A stretch of DNA of 64,000 bases, taken from NCBI GenBank assembly GCA_021521415.1, contig JAIQDT010003559.1:186001-250000 (forward strand), given 5' to 3'. The notes under the pieces were generated by a model. The model saw only the letters and a list, made by a program, of their open reading frames with translations. It did not search any database and was not told the DNA's origin. Of the stretch, positions 10,943 through 21,916 are shown piece after piece. The stretch's first letter is position 1. Each line of letters begins with the position of its first letter. Source of the DNA: Bidens hawaiensis (lineage: Eukaryota > Streptophyta > Magnoliopsida > Asterales > Asteraceae). The position numbers and the translations under genes are program-made.

Positions 10943-13194
10943 TGTAACATCCCAAATTTCTAAAATTAATATTAATTATATTATTTATTTATGGGAAAGT
11001 TTACTCGGGTTAGTGGGAAAATAAAGTAGAGTAGGAGTTATTATGAGTCGGGCTTGTGTTAGGTTAAGTAATATGGATAATGGACTTGGATTATAAAGGA
11101 AGGAAGATGGACCATGGGCTCAGGACCATGACCCATAATATATAAACCATAATCCACCAATTAATCCTTTGATTTACACATATTCCATACACCACCCAAA
11201 ACACACACTTAAGCTCCCTCTCATAATTCTCCCTCTCTCTAGCCGAAACAAAGAAGAAGAACCGATCCCGATCCAAGGTAATGATAGTATGATGTTGTAT
11301 GAACTCTAACCCGTTATATTTAGTCACGAAACAACGAGCCGACACCATTACACCGTTAAAGTCTTGAGATACGGGTGGAATCGGGTATAAATCGAACCCA
11401 AGGATGAGCTTAAGGGTCACCCTAGCTCAGATCTGTATCGAACGGGATGAAAAACGGTGGAAAATGAGTGAGATCTCTTTTTCCGGCGAAGTCGCGGTTT
11501 TTCGGCGATGACGGTGCCGAAAAGGCGTCGCTGAAAAACGGCGTACGAGGTTAGCGAAATGTCAGAGTATGTTTCTGACATTCTCTGACCTAACCCTAAT
11601 TCGTTAACGGAGAGTTAACGAACTAGAGGTGATTCGTGAAGTGGTTCGTTAACGAAAGCGTAACGAACTAGCCTTAGTTCGTGTCCAAGTTCGTTAAGGA
11701 AAAGATAACGAATTAAATCCAATTTGTTATAGTCATTCGTTAAGAGGAGATAACGAATTAGAAGGTCCAGTTCGTTATAGAAGGGTCATTCGTCGAAGGA
11801 CCAGTTTGTTATAAGGACCAGTCTGTTATAAGGTCCAATTCGTTACAAGATCAATTCGTTTCAATGGTCAATTCGTAAGAAGTAACGAATGGGTCATTCG
11901 TTATGAACCCAATTCGTTAACCATGTAACGAACTATAAGTTTGATAAATGATAGAACAGTCCCTGGACTTAGAGAAGAAGGATATAATTACATAATAGCC
12001 ATTGGACTTTGATAATTTGTGAAAGATACCTTTAAAGGTTAACATGTAACGATTAACTAACCGGTAAAGATTCAATGAAGTAAAACCGGGTTAGACACTT
12101 ACGAACAATTAAGTAAACTATGAGAGTGGCCAGAGTAGTATTTAATATTGCGTTTATTAAACAGTTAGTCGCATACAGCCGAAGAAAGGAATAACCATTG
12201 ATGGTGAACAAAATCGCGTTCAGGTGAGTTTCTAGCCCCACATCCTTGTTATGTTTTCGGGGCTGTGTGCATACTCGATGTGAAGTGTGAATACACTTAC
12301 CTTAAGTGGTAAGTGTATGCTATATTGTTTGGTATGGTACATATATTTATGGTTGTATGAATGGATGTCTGTCGATGCGTGAACAATCTTCGGATATTGC
12401 ACTTGTAGACAAGGAAGGTAACGTTAGTCGGTGCGCGAACGATCTTCGGATATTGCGCGTACCGCCAATGGGAATGATCTCCAAGTGGTTATTAGTGTGT
12501 GTTAATGTTATGATGTGACTTGTTTATTATGTAAATGATGTATTGATATGAAGTGTGTTGTAGACAAGTAGAGGTAGAGTGTGATAGAAGTGGCAAGGGT
12601 CTAGTAAGGGAGTTAGTGGCATGACGATAGTACGTGGTAGGGTAAGCCTATACGTGCCTTTGCTATTAAAGTGGCATAACGTGAGTGCGTGGTAGGGTAA
12701 ACCAATACGTGCCTTCGTTATTAAGTGGCATAACGCGAGTGCGTGGGAGGGTAAGCCTCTATGTGCTTCCGTAAACAAGTGGCTAAGACGTAAGGGGCAA
12801 TTAAGTGGTTAAGCGGTAAGGTGAACAGGTTAGACAGTGGACTATGTGTCTTCGGATACGTATAAAATACATGTAGTGGTTGTATGGTAAGTTGCTTGAT
12901 TTACTTGAACTCACTTAGCGTAGCTGACTTTTAGTATGCACGCAGGTGAGCAGATTAAAGAGCAAGCAGGAGGATGGCACATGACATGGATTGAACGGCT
13001 GGTATCTGAAGATGGATGAAATGATGTTTTAAATAAGTTGTTTATGTTATGGTTTTAAATAAAGGATTATATGTTTTGTAACGGATGAATGAAGTTAACG
13101 TTTCCGTGAAAGTTTTAATTAACTCTGATGTGTAGAACTGTGTTTATGAGTAAATCTGACGTTAAAGTAGGGCTACCGGGTTTGGGGCCTTTCA
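10943..13194 (+). repeat. LTR C, right end of the gag-only array
   Basis: It is 2252 bp, follows the polypurine tract AAGGGGGGAGA and begins TGTAACATCCC. It ends GGGGCCTTTCA, one base different from the other copies (A to T), and is followed by unrelated sequence instead of a primer site. This makes it the terminal LTR. The 5-bp target duplication cannot be checked because the left end of the array is outside the window. Confidence 0.85.
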
Positions 13195-14792
13195 TTTTCC
13201 TTTAACTTCTTGTTCATGTATTTTTTTTGTATATAATTCTATCTGGATATAATCGAAATAATCCTATGTGTCTAATTTCTTCGAAGGTTGTTATGAAATT
13301 TATATTTGAGTTTGGTTATTTATTGATTGTTGACTTATTTTCGTTCATGTTTACTCTCAAGCACGAAACAAACAAGTACATGCATCATTTATAACACATA
13401 TAGTCGCTTTGTCGAATTGGTTTACTTTTGTTACCTCAATTTCGCGTTCTATGACCGATTTCCCATGAACGTAATCGTTTAGTGGAAGTTGGGACTATGA
13501 ACATGGTTGTATACATCAGTATCTAATAGAAATCGTATTTCTACCTTTGGCTATTTATTGCCGGTTACCTCTAAACGGATTCGTTTATTTATAACCAGGA
13601 CTATGATTATAGCTATCTAGTAGAGTCACATGTTCATTTTATATTTAATTTACATGAATTGTTTTGGTTATTTGTTTGGTTCTTTTCTCGCTCAATGTTT
13701 TATCGAACCATCTTTATATTCTTGATCTTAATGTTTCATCAATTTGAGTCCAATGTTTTACTTTGTTATTCTCAATCTCGAAGTTTCAACTGTTCACTTT
13801 GTTATTCTTAATCTCAATGTTACATTTATTCATGTTGATACTTTATTTTATATGAAATTTTCACTTGTTTAGCATGTCATTATTGACCCAAAAAAAACTT
13901 AATCTATTTTGATATTTTGACAACAAAAGTGTCGTTTATTCTTGAAATCAACGTTGTATCGACTTACTTGGTTATATGTTGTTAGTTCAAGTCACCCAAC
14001 TATTCTCGACCCACAATATTCCATTTATTTATTGCGATGTTCTTGACTTTAATGTTTCATTCATTATATTTATCATTTTGTGTTATTCTTGAGATTCACT
14101 TATTTCATTTTAACTTAAATAGTTTCGTTTTCGTTTTAAACCTCAATAACATCGGTTATATCGTTTCAACCTTAATAACATTATTTATTTCGTTTTAAAC
14201 ACCAATAGCATCGTTTATTTTTTTAAACTTCAATAGTTTAATTTATTAATTTTTACCCAATATTTTTGCGTAATCATTGACCCTAAGGGTTTGTTTATAT
14301 ATTTTCTTTGTTAGTTTTGATCCTTATTGTTCATTGTTCTTGATTTCTAAGTTTTCATATAAGAATTTATTTATTTATCTTAAAACCCACACATTGGGAC
14401 GGATTATGTAGACCATCTGACGATAAAGGTAATTATGGGTCGACACGTAATTATCAAAGTACTCGCATGGAAAACATAATACGTCCGGTTGTGTGGAATA
14501 ACTCAGAACTTGGAATGATTTTGGGATACAGGACAAATGCAGTATGATAAGGGCATGGTGGATACGCCGATGGTACATCCTATATATAAGTGCCCTTGTC
14601 ATACATCCCATTTGTGGCGATTTTTTAGTCATTCAAAGATCAGTGTTATTAATTTGTTTATTTGTTGATTTTATTTTCACATATATATAAAATTTGATAA
14701 AAATTTTAACAACTCCATGTAGTAGTTGTTTTCTTTGTTTTATTTTATTTTTAATTTAATTTCGGGACGAAATTTCTAAAAGTTGTGAATTC
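13195..14792 (+). other. Unassigned AT-rich sequence, probably the 3' internal part of an old LTR element
   Basis: No reading frame of substance. The T-rich sequence has weak repeats such as TCGTTTTAAACCTCAATAAC (about 14130-14240). Its right end, TTCGGGACGAAATTTCTAA (14761-14779), matches the usual sequence just before the 3' LTR of plant Gypsy chromoviruses. It is therefore probably the non-coding tail of a degenerate Gypsy element. The left boundary is set by LTR C. Confidence 0.45.
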
Positions 14793-15611
14793 TGTAACAT
14801 TCGTCATTTTTGAAACCCAAAACCCGACCCATTTTATATTTTCGACACCTTTCGGATCTTCATTAATTAATAAAATGGTGAATTGATTTTGTACTTATGT
14901 TCATCATCTTATAATGTTGTTTTTATTATTTATGATGGTACAAATTTAACTCTAAGTATTAAATCATATTTCTTTAATCAATCAGTCAAAGACATTTAAT
15001 GGGTTATAAAATCATTCAATTAGTCAAAATCAATGATCTTGGCCTTATAACTAGCCTCTTGACTAGCCATTAAATTAACTCACTTTGACCTTGTTATTAA
15101 CGATTTTGAGCCTATATAAAGCTCACTCATTCTCTACATTTCTTTGCACAACTAATTTACACTGAAGATCATTCAAGCTTGTCAATTTCTCTCAAGTCTT
15201 AAGTTTGACTTTCAAAATGCAACTTCTCAAGAAGTATTATTTTATTTTTCTTTTATGATACAATCCCCGGGTAATGTTTATTTCTTGTCATTACGCATAA
15301 CGATTGTTTCCATGATAACAACCCAAACGACATTCATGGAGACATATCATCCTTCGTAATCGGCTCGCTTATGTTCGGTTTATGAATTTTATGTTTAAAA
15401 GACAACTTTTAAATTTACAAATTAATAATCCAGAACAAACATTTTTTTAAAATACTACTTCATTTTTTTCAAATTATGTTACTCACAAACCAGACTCAAT
15501 AACCGGGTTCGGGTCCGACCAAAAAGCGACCACTCTTTAAACCAGTTTTCTTAATTAGTTGTTCGGTTGGAACAAACCGGACTCATCTAAATTAATTAAT
15601 ATTTATTATAA
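14793..15611 (+). repeat. LTR fragment of a second, distinct Gypsy-like element
   Basis: It begins TGTAACATTCGTCATTTTTG directly after the chromovirus-style tail and carries a good TATA box (TATATAAA, 15113-15120), followed by a C-rich transcript-start-like region. The sequence differs from the gag-only LTRs. Its right end is unclear: by about 15612 the sequence matches the minus-strand LTR of element E. The end given here is the start of that match, not a recognised LTR terminus. Confidence 0.5.
15113..15120 (+). promoter_or_regulatory. TATA box in LTR fragment
   Basis: TATATAAA in the context AGCCTATATAAAGCTCAC, about 320 bp into the LTR, a normal place for an LTR promoter. Activity unknown. 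Confidence 0.5.
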
Positions 15612-16675
15612 CCTATTTATACTTTTCATAGAAGGACCACTACATATTATCCGTAGAAGGAGCCCTATACCTGATCCATAGAAGGAACCGTGTGTATTTT
15701 CCTTAGAATGTACTCCATAGAAGGAACACATACTCAATTATATAATATCCGTATAAGGAATGCTAGTAAGATTCACACTCCTTATTTACGCTAACACATA
15801 TCGAGTCTAGGTCCAATAGTAGTTTAAAGGGATTTGCCATCATAACTTACTATGTCGGGCGTAGATCTCACATACCATTCCTGTACCTGCTTACACATAC
15901 CTTACATATACAATAATTACATCGTAGCATACGAACACTCTAAGAGTTCTTCACATCATTCAGCTAGCAATCATACACCTTGAAGATACGTGCAATATCC
16001 GAAAATCGTTCACGTATCGACATCCATTCGTTCATTACATTCATAAATTCTATCATATATAACATACACTTACCACTTAAGTTAAGTGTATTAACATTCA
16101 CGTTGAGTATGCACACAACCCCAAAAACATAACAAGGAAATGAGGCTAGAAACTCTTAGGTCTCTTGTTTCTATCTGAGTTTAAAGTACTCCCTTTCTTT
16201 AATTGAGCACGACTAACTGTATGATAATTACGGATAGCATCATTAACCTTTTACACATCATTTAAGTTTCCTCCTAAAACTTCTAAGTTTAGAGTATTCT
16301 ATTCGAATGGGTTATTCCATTTGAATGGAGTATTCTATTCTAATGGAGTATTCTATTCGAATGGGTATTCCATTTGAATGGAGTATTCTATTCTAATGGA
16401 CATTCTATTCTAATGGGTATTGCATTTGAATTGAATTAATTTCTAAGTCTAGAGTATTTTATTCGAATGGGGTATCCCATTTGAATGGAGTATTCTATTC
16501 GAATGGGCATTCTATTCGAATGGGTATTCCATTTGAATGGAGTATTCTATTCTAATGGACATTCTATTCGAATGGGTATTCCATTTGACTGGAATTAATA
16601 TATAAGTCTGGAGTATTCTATTCGAATGGGGTATTCCATTTGAATGGAGTATTCTATTTGAATGGGTATTCGATT
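15612..16675 (-). repeat. 3' LTR of element E, distal part
   Basis: It matches 51024-51710 of the other LTR: the CATAGAAGGACCACTACATA-type subrepeats, the AGCATACACTTACCACTTAA motif and then the AATGGGTATTCC array. The true LTR end (TGTAAGGCCCC) is missing, so it is truncated by about 560 bases relative to the 5' LTR. The CACTA element begins at 16676. Confidence 0.8.
16290..16675 (-). repeat. AT-rich higher-order repeat array, left part (inside the LTR of element E)
   Basis: Short subunits of about 18-20 bases (GGAGTATTCTATTCGAAT, GGGTATTCCATTTGAAT) are grouped into larger units ending AATTAATTTCTAAGT. Such unit ends occur at 16434 and 16593. The array continues at 44550 on the far side of the CACTA element. 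Confidence 0.85.
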
Positions 16676-16691
16676 CACTAGTACAAAATCG
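16676..16691 (+). repeat. Left terminal inverted repeat of the CACTA element
   Basis: CACTAGTACAAAATCG, a perfect 16-base inverted match to the right end, preceded by the target duplication ATT. Confidence 0.93.
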
Positions 16692-17060
16692 GGCTTCGGT
16701 GACACACAAAAATCGTCACTGTAGGTAGTTAGTGACGATTTTTTTCCGCTAAATATGTCACCAAAGGTCCCGCCATTGTAGATGTTTGGTGACACACAAA
16801 AAATCATCACTGTAGCATATAAAAACTAGTCACCGTAGAGTAGAGGTGTCACTATAGACCAATGATTTTTGCTCCAATTTTATATAATAATGTTCATATA
16901 AACCATTTTCAGTGACACATGTTTTTTTGGTTAGTGGCAATATATCAACAATTGGTCACATGAATTTGTTTTCCAATGTCATGTTTTGCTTGAAATTGGT
17001 CACATTACACTATGTTCAGTGTGACTATTGGTTGGTATTTGATCACAATTAGAAACCAAG
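16692..17060 (+). repeat. Left subterminal region of the CACTA element
   Basis: Rich in GTGACA, GTCACTG and TGGTGACACACAAAAA motifs in both orientations. Such short repeats next to the ends are the binding sites of TNPA-type proteins in En/Spm elements. Assignment to binding is by analogy. Confidence 0.65.
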
Positions 17061-18300
17061 TTGTTAATCTAAGTTGTGACTATTACATACCTTCTAGTGA
17101 CATAACACAAATGAAAATGTGACCTAAAACGTTTAATATAAACTAGTCTTATTTTAAGTGTCACTGTTGTGTATCCTTTAATTACACTAAGTTTGAAAAC
17201 TTCTTGTAACATTTCCATTTAGTGACATATATTACATAGTTACATGACCCTAACACACTTGTTGTCACACTATTATTAAATAAATGTGAGTTTTTATGTA
17301 TTTTAGTGACAAATAATTTTGAACAGTGTGACTAAATGTAGTTAGTTATCACACAATTGTTAATCTAAGTTGTGACTATTACATACCTTCTAGCGACATA
17401 ACACAAATGAAAATGTGACCTAAAACGTTTAATACAAACTAGTCTTATTTTAAGTGTCATTGTTGTGTATCCTTTAGTCACACTAACTTAGAAAATTTCT
17501 TGTTTCATTTGCATTTAGTGACATATATTACGTAGTTACATTACCCTAACACATTTGTTGTCACACTATTATTAATAAAATGTGAGTTTTTATGTATTAT
17601 AGTGACAAATAATTTTGAACAGTGTGACTATATGTAGTTAGTTATCACACAATTGTTAATCTAAGTTGTGACTATTACATACCTTCTAGTGACATAACAC
17701 AAATGAAAATGTGACCTAAAACATTTAATATAAACTAGTCTTATTTTAAGTGTCACTGTTGTGTATCATTTAGTCACACTAAGTTAGAAAATTTGTTGTT
17801 CCATTTCCATTTAGTGACATATATTACGTAGTTACAGACCCTAACACACTTGTTGTCACACTATTATTGATAAAATGTGAGTTTTTATGTATTTTAGTGA
17901 AAACTAATTTTGAACAGTGTGATTATATGTAGTTAATTATCACACAATTGTTAATCTAAGTTGTGACTATCACATACCTTCCTAGTGACATAACACAAAT
18001 GAAAATGTGATCTAAAATGTTTATTATAAATTAGTCTTATTTTAAGTGTCACTGTTGTGTATCCTTTAGTCACACTAACTTAGAAAATTTCTTGTTAATT
18101 TGCATTTAGTGACATATATTACGTAGTTACATGAACCTAACACATTTGTTGTCACACTATTATTAATAAAATGTGAGTTTTTATGTATTTTAGTGACAAA
18201 TAATTTTGAACAGTGTGACTATATGTAGTTAGTTATCACACAATTGTTAATCTAAGTTGTGACTATCACATACCTTCTAGTGACATCTCTTATTTTAAGT
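17061..18300 (+). repeat. Tandem repeat, unit 295-296 bp, about 4 copies, in the CACTA subterminal region
   Basis: The landmark TTGTTAATCTAAGTTGTGAC starts at 17061, 17357, 17653, 17948 and 18244, a spacing of 296, 296, 295 and 296. Each unit carries several GTGAC/GTCAC motifs, so amplification multiplied the putative transposase-binding sites. Degenerate similar sequence continues to about 18720. Confidence 0.9.
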
Positions 18301-19177
18301 GTCATTGTTGTGTATCCTTTAGTGACACTATCTTTGAATATTTGTTGTTACGTTTCCCTTTAGTGACATATATTACGTAGGTACGTGACCCTATATCATA
18401 CTTGTAGTCACAGTCTTTTCTAAAGACTGTGACTGTTTATGGGATGTAGACACAAATATATATGTAGGAAGTGATTATATGTAGTTAGTTATCACACAAT
18501 TGTTAACACAAAATTACCAATATATACCTTTTAGTGACACTTATAGTGACAATATCTTTAATGAATGTGACCATATATATATGTTAGACACAAATTATTT
18601 AGTAAAATGTGACTGTATATAGTTTATAATCACCCAAATGTAACCTTTTAGTGACATGATAAATGTGACCAAAAATGAATGATAATCACATGAATTTGAC
18701 TGCAATTCACATTTAGTGACATATAAATGAAACGACACAAAAATATTATTAAAATAAAATGAAATTCTTCTACATATATATAAATTTTTAACTGGACATA
18801 TTCTACTGGTCCTTTTGTTTTAGGTGTTTTTTTGACCTTTGAATCTTTTGGTTGATTCCGCTGCTGAGCATCAACATGTTTAGTAGTTGTCCCGTTTGTG
18901 AAGTCGTTGACCTTTTGATTTTCAGTTTGTTGATCATCCTGTGTCAATACCATTTAAAAAGGAAAAAAGCACCTAAGTTGTTTGAAATAGTTTAATAATT
19001 TAAAGACAATTATAGACAGTAATTACGGAAACTCACATAAATAATGCAAAGATCCTTCGGCCAAGGAACAAAACTGCCAACTGCATCCCCGACTGTTCGC
19101 GCATCAGGGATTTCATGAGGTAAAAATGTTGCATCTTGTATCGATCGGTCAATCGACACTTTGTAGCGGTCCTCTTG

Positions 19178-21916
19178 TGTAAGGCCCCGTTCCTGGTGCC
19201 TCACTTTAACGTTGGATTTACTCATAAACACAGTTCTTACAAATCAGAGTTAATTAAAACTTTCGCGGAAATGTTAACTTTAATCATTTGATATGAAACA
19301 TTCGATCTTTTCTTTAAAACATAATATACAACATCATATTTAAAACATCATTTCTTTCATCTTCATATGCCAGCCGTTCAATCCATGCCATGTGCCATCC
19401 TCATGCTAGTTCTTTAGTCTGATCACCTGCGTGCATACTAAAAGTCAGCTACGCTGAGTGAGTTCTAGTTAATAAGGCGACATACAATACATACAAATAT
19501 CATACATACATACATATCCAAATACATATCCATACTTACCAGTTACGCTTCCAACATACATTTATGCACACATACTATTACCTACCTCAGCCTACCGAGA
19601 GTATGTTCATAGTCCGCCATCTATACCTATACTCAAGGTCATGAACACGAAAAAGGTCTGCAGTCCTTACCTATGTTCACCATTTATGGTACGTTCAAGG
19701 TCCACAGTCCTTCCCTATGTTGCCACCTATATTATAGCACGTACGAGGTCCGCGGTCCTCCCCTATGCTACCACAATACAAATACTATTATAGCACGTAT
19801 AAGGTCCACAGTCCTTTCCTATGCTGACGCCTATCTACAATACGTATAAGGTCCGCAGTCCTTATCTACGTTGACGTCTATCATCTACAACACGTATAAG
19901 GCCCACAGTCCTTATCTACGTTCACATCTATCATTTATACCACGTATAAGGCCCGCAGTCCTTAACTACGCCATCACCTGCCGAGTCTATTTCCAAAAAA
20001 AGTTAGAGGGATTCACCATCCTAACTTACTATGACGAACGCAGAACTCGCATACCGTTCATGTACTTGTATACACATACTTCACATATACTATAATTACA
20101 TTGTAGCATAAGAACACTCTAGGCGTTCTTCACATCATTCGTTTAACAATCATACTCCTTGTTGATACATGCAATATTCGAAGATCGTTCACGCCCCGAC
20201 AAGTGTTTATTCATAACGTTCATACATCATCCATACATTACATATAACATTCATACCTTTAGCTATAACCTGACGGCACGCACAATATCATAAGATCGTT
20301 CACGTACCGACAAGCAATCATTCATATCTATCACATATATCATATATAGCATACACTTACCACTTAAGGTAAGTGTATTAACTAATCACGTCGAGTATGC
20401 ACACAACCCCGAAAACATAATGAGGAATGGGGCTAGAAATTCACCTGAATGCAGTTACGTTCACTGTTAATGGTAATCCCTCCTTTAGTTGTGCACGGCT
20501 AACTGTATAACAATTACGCGTATTAATTACCATCACTATCGATATCGTATTTCTAGTTTAATTATAACCCTCAACGAACGGGGGTCCGGGGGCAGCGCCC
20601 CTGGCAGCGGGGTTCTAGGGGCGGCAGCCCCTAGCAGGGTCCAAGGAGCAGAGCCCCTGGCTGGGGTCGAGCTGGGGATTCAGCTTGGAAAAATTTTATT
20701 TACTTTAACTGTCTTAACACATTTCCGTTAGAATTTTAAATTATTATCTAATTCGCCATTCATTTGATATAACGAATTAAGTCTAGTTCATTATCAGATC
20801 ACACTATAATTCGTTATCTGCTTTGCTGTCCTGATTCGTTAGTTTATTTCTTTATCTGGTTCGTTCTCGTAACATAGCGAATGGCGAGTAACGAACCAAC
20901 TAGTTCATTATCTAAATATAACGAATTGGCTATTATGATTCGTTATCTAAACATGGCGAATTGAGCAAGTAACGAATCACTTGATTCAACTGATTCGTTG
21001 TCTCAGTTCGTTAGCCTAATTCGTTATCTTGGCACGACCTGATTCGTTATCTTAATGTAACGAATGGGCAGATAACGAATTAAAGGCTCATTCGTTATCA
21101 AGTCACACGATTTAGTCCCATTCGTTATGAACGTGTAACAAATTGATCAATTATAACGAATCATCCCTGTTCTTATCCAGACTTTGACTCAGAGGTCAAA
21201 GTCAAAATTGATAAGAACAAATAACAGTCAACATGTATTAGATCTTCAATACTCCTTCATTTCTTAACCAAATATCATGATTTAGGTATCATTGGAATCG
21301 TCTATGCAGCGCCTACAAACCCCAAGGGTCCAATCATCCAAATATCCGCGTTTACATGGTTCGATATAAGCATCTATAATACGGGTTTCCTTAGGTTAAC
21401 ATTTAACCTATCAAACGTTAATCAATTTCAGTAAGTTTGGCCTCGTTGGATTTGTTTTTACCATACTAAAACAAATCTATGATTTCTAGACTAAATCCGA
21501 ACTTAAACGAACAAGTTCTCGATATAAACGTACCTTAAACGAGTAGGTTTATGAACACGGCCTAGTCTTGATGTTGTTTTAGTTCGTCACAACAATCTAG
21601 CACCAACAAGCTCGGGTTTTCACCTACGGATCTCGGCTCGGGTTTTAGGATGGTGTGTGCGTTTTCCAAGGTGTAGGCTATGGTGTAGAGATGGATAAAA
21701 ATGGAAAGGTTTAGGGTTTAAGGGGTATTTATACTCCCATAAGCCCGTGGACCTAAGACCCATCTTTCGTCATTGGTCCATTATTAATTCCATCTAAAAG
21801 CCTACTTATCCTTCCGTATCTATAATTTTATTAAGTCTCTACTAAATCAAGTAAAATTTTCCATTAGAGATGAATAATCTATAAAATATTATTCTTGGAA
21901 ATTTCGGGATGTTACA
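19178..21916 (-). repeat. Solo LTR of the gag-only family inside the TNPA-like gene
   Basis: Read on the minus strand it starts TGTAACATCCCGAAATTTCC and ends CGGGGCCTTACA, 2739 bp. A perfect 5-bp target duplication TCTTG lies at 19173-19177 and 21917-21921. No internal sequence remains, so it is a solo LTR formed by LTR-LTR recombination. It has a GC-rich island (about 20578-20690), the AACGAAT field (about 20740-21165), and a minus-strand TATA-like GTATAAATACC with a downstream telo-box-like AAACCCTAAA near 21710-21735. Confidence 0.92.
20578..20690 (-). repeat. GC-rich palindromic island in solo LTR
   Basis: GGGGTCCGGGGGCAGCGCCCC followed by CTAGGGGCGGCAGCCCCTAG-type inverted pairs, in sharp contrast to the AT-rich surroundings. 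Related islands occur at about 28937-29040, 33465-33570 and 47818-47930. Confidence 0.8.

Larger units (their letters stand above)
1..13194 (+). mobile_element. Tandem array of gag-only (TR-GAG type) LTR retrotransposons
   Basis: The same unit of about 4.35 kb repeats head to tail: internal region with gag, then LTR. The order is internal 1 (1-1821), LTR (1822-4066), internal 2 (4067-6600), LTR (6601-8850), internal 3 (8851-10942), LTR (10943-13194). A first LTR presumably lies left of the window. Each LTR begins TGTAACATCC and ends in CA. Each LTR to internal junction visible here is followed by an initiator tRNA-Met primer site, and each internal region ends in a purine-rich tract such as AAGGGGGGAGA. 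No protease, integrase or reverse transcriptase is present, so the elements could move only with enzymes from another element. Neighbouring copies share LTRs, which separate insertions would not produce. Unequal recombination is the likely origin. Confidence 0.88.

Noticed and set aside
13195..15611. A host gene between the array and element E
   Set aside because: No frame with domains or splice pattern. The chromovirus-like tail and LTR start with TATA box explain the region better.
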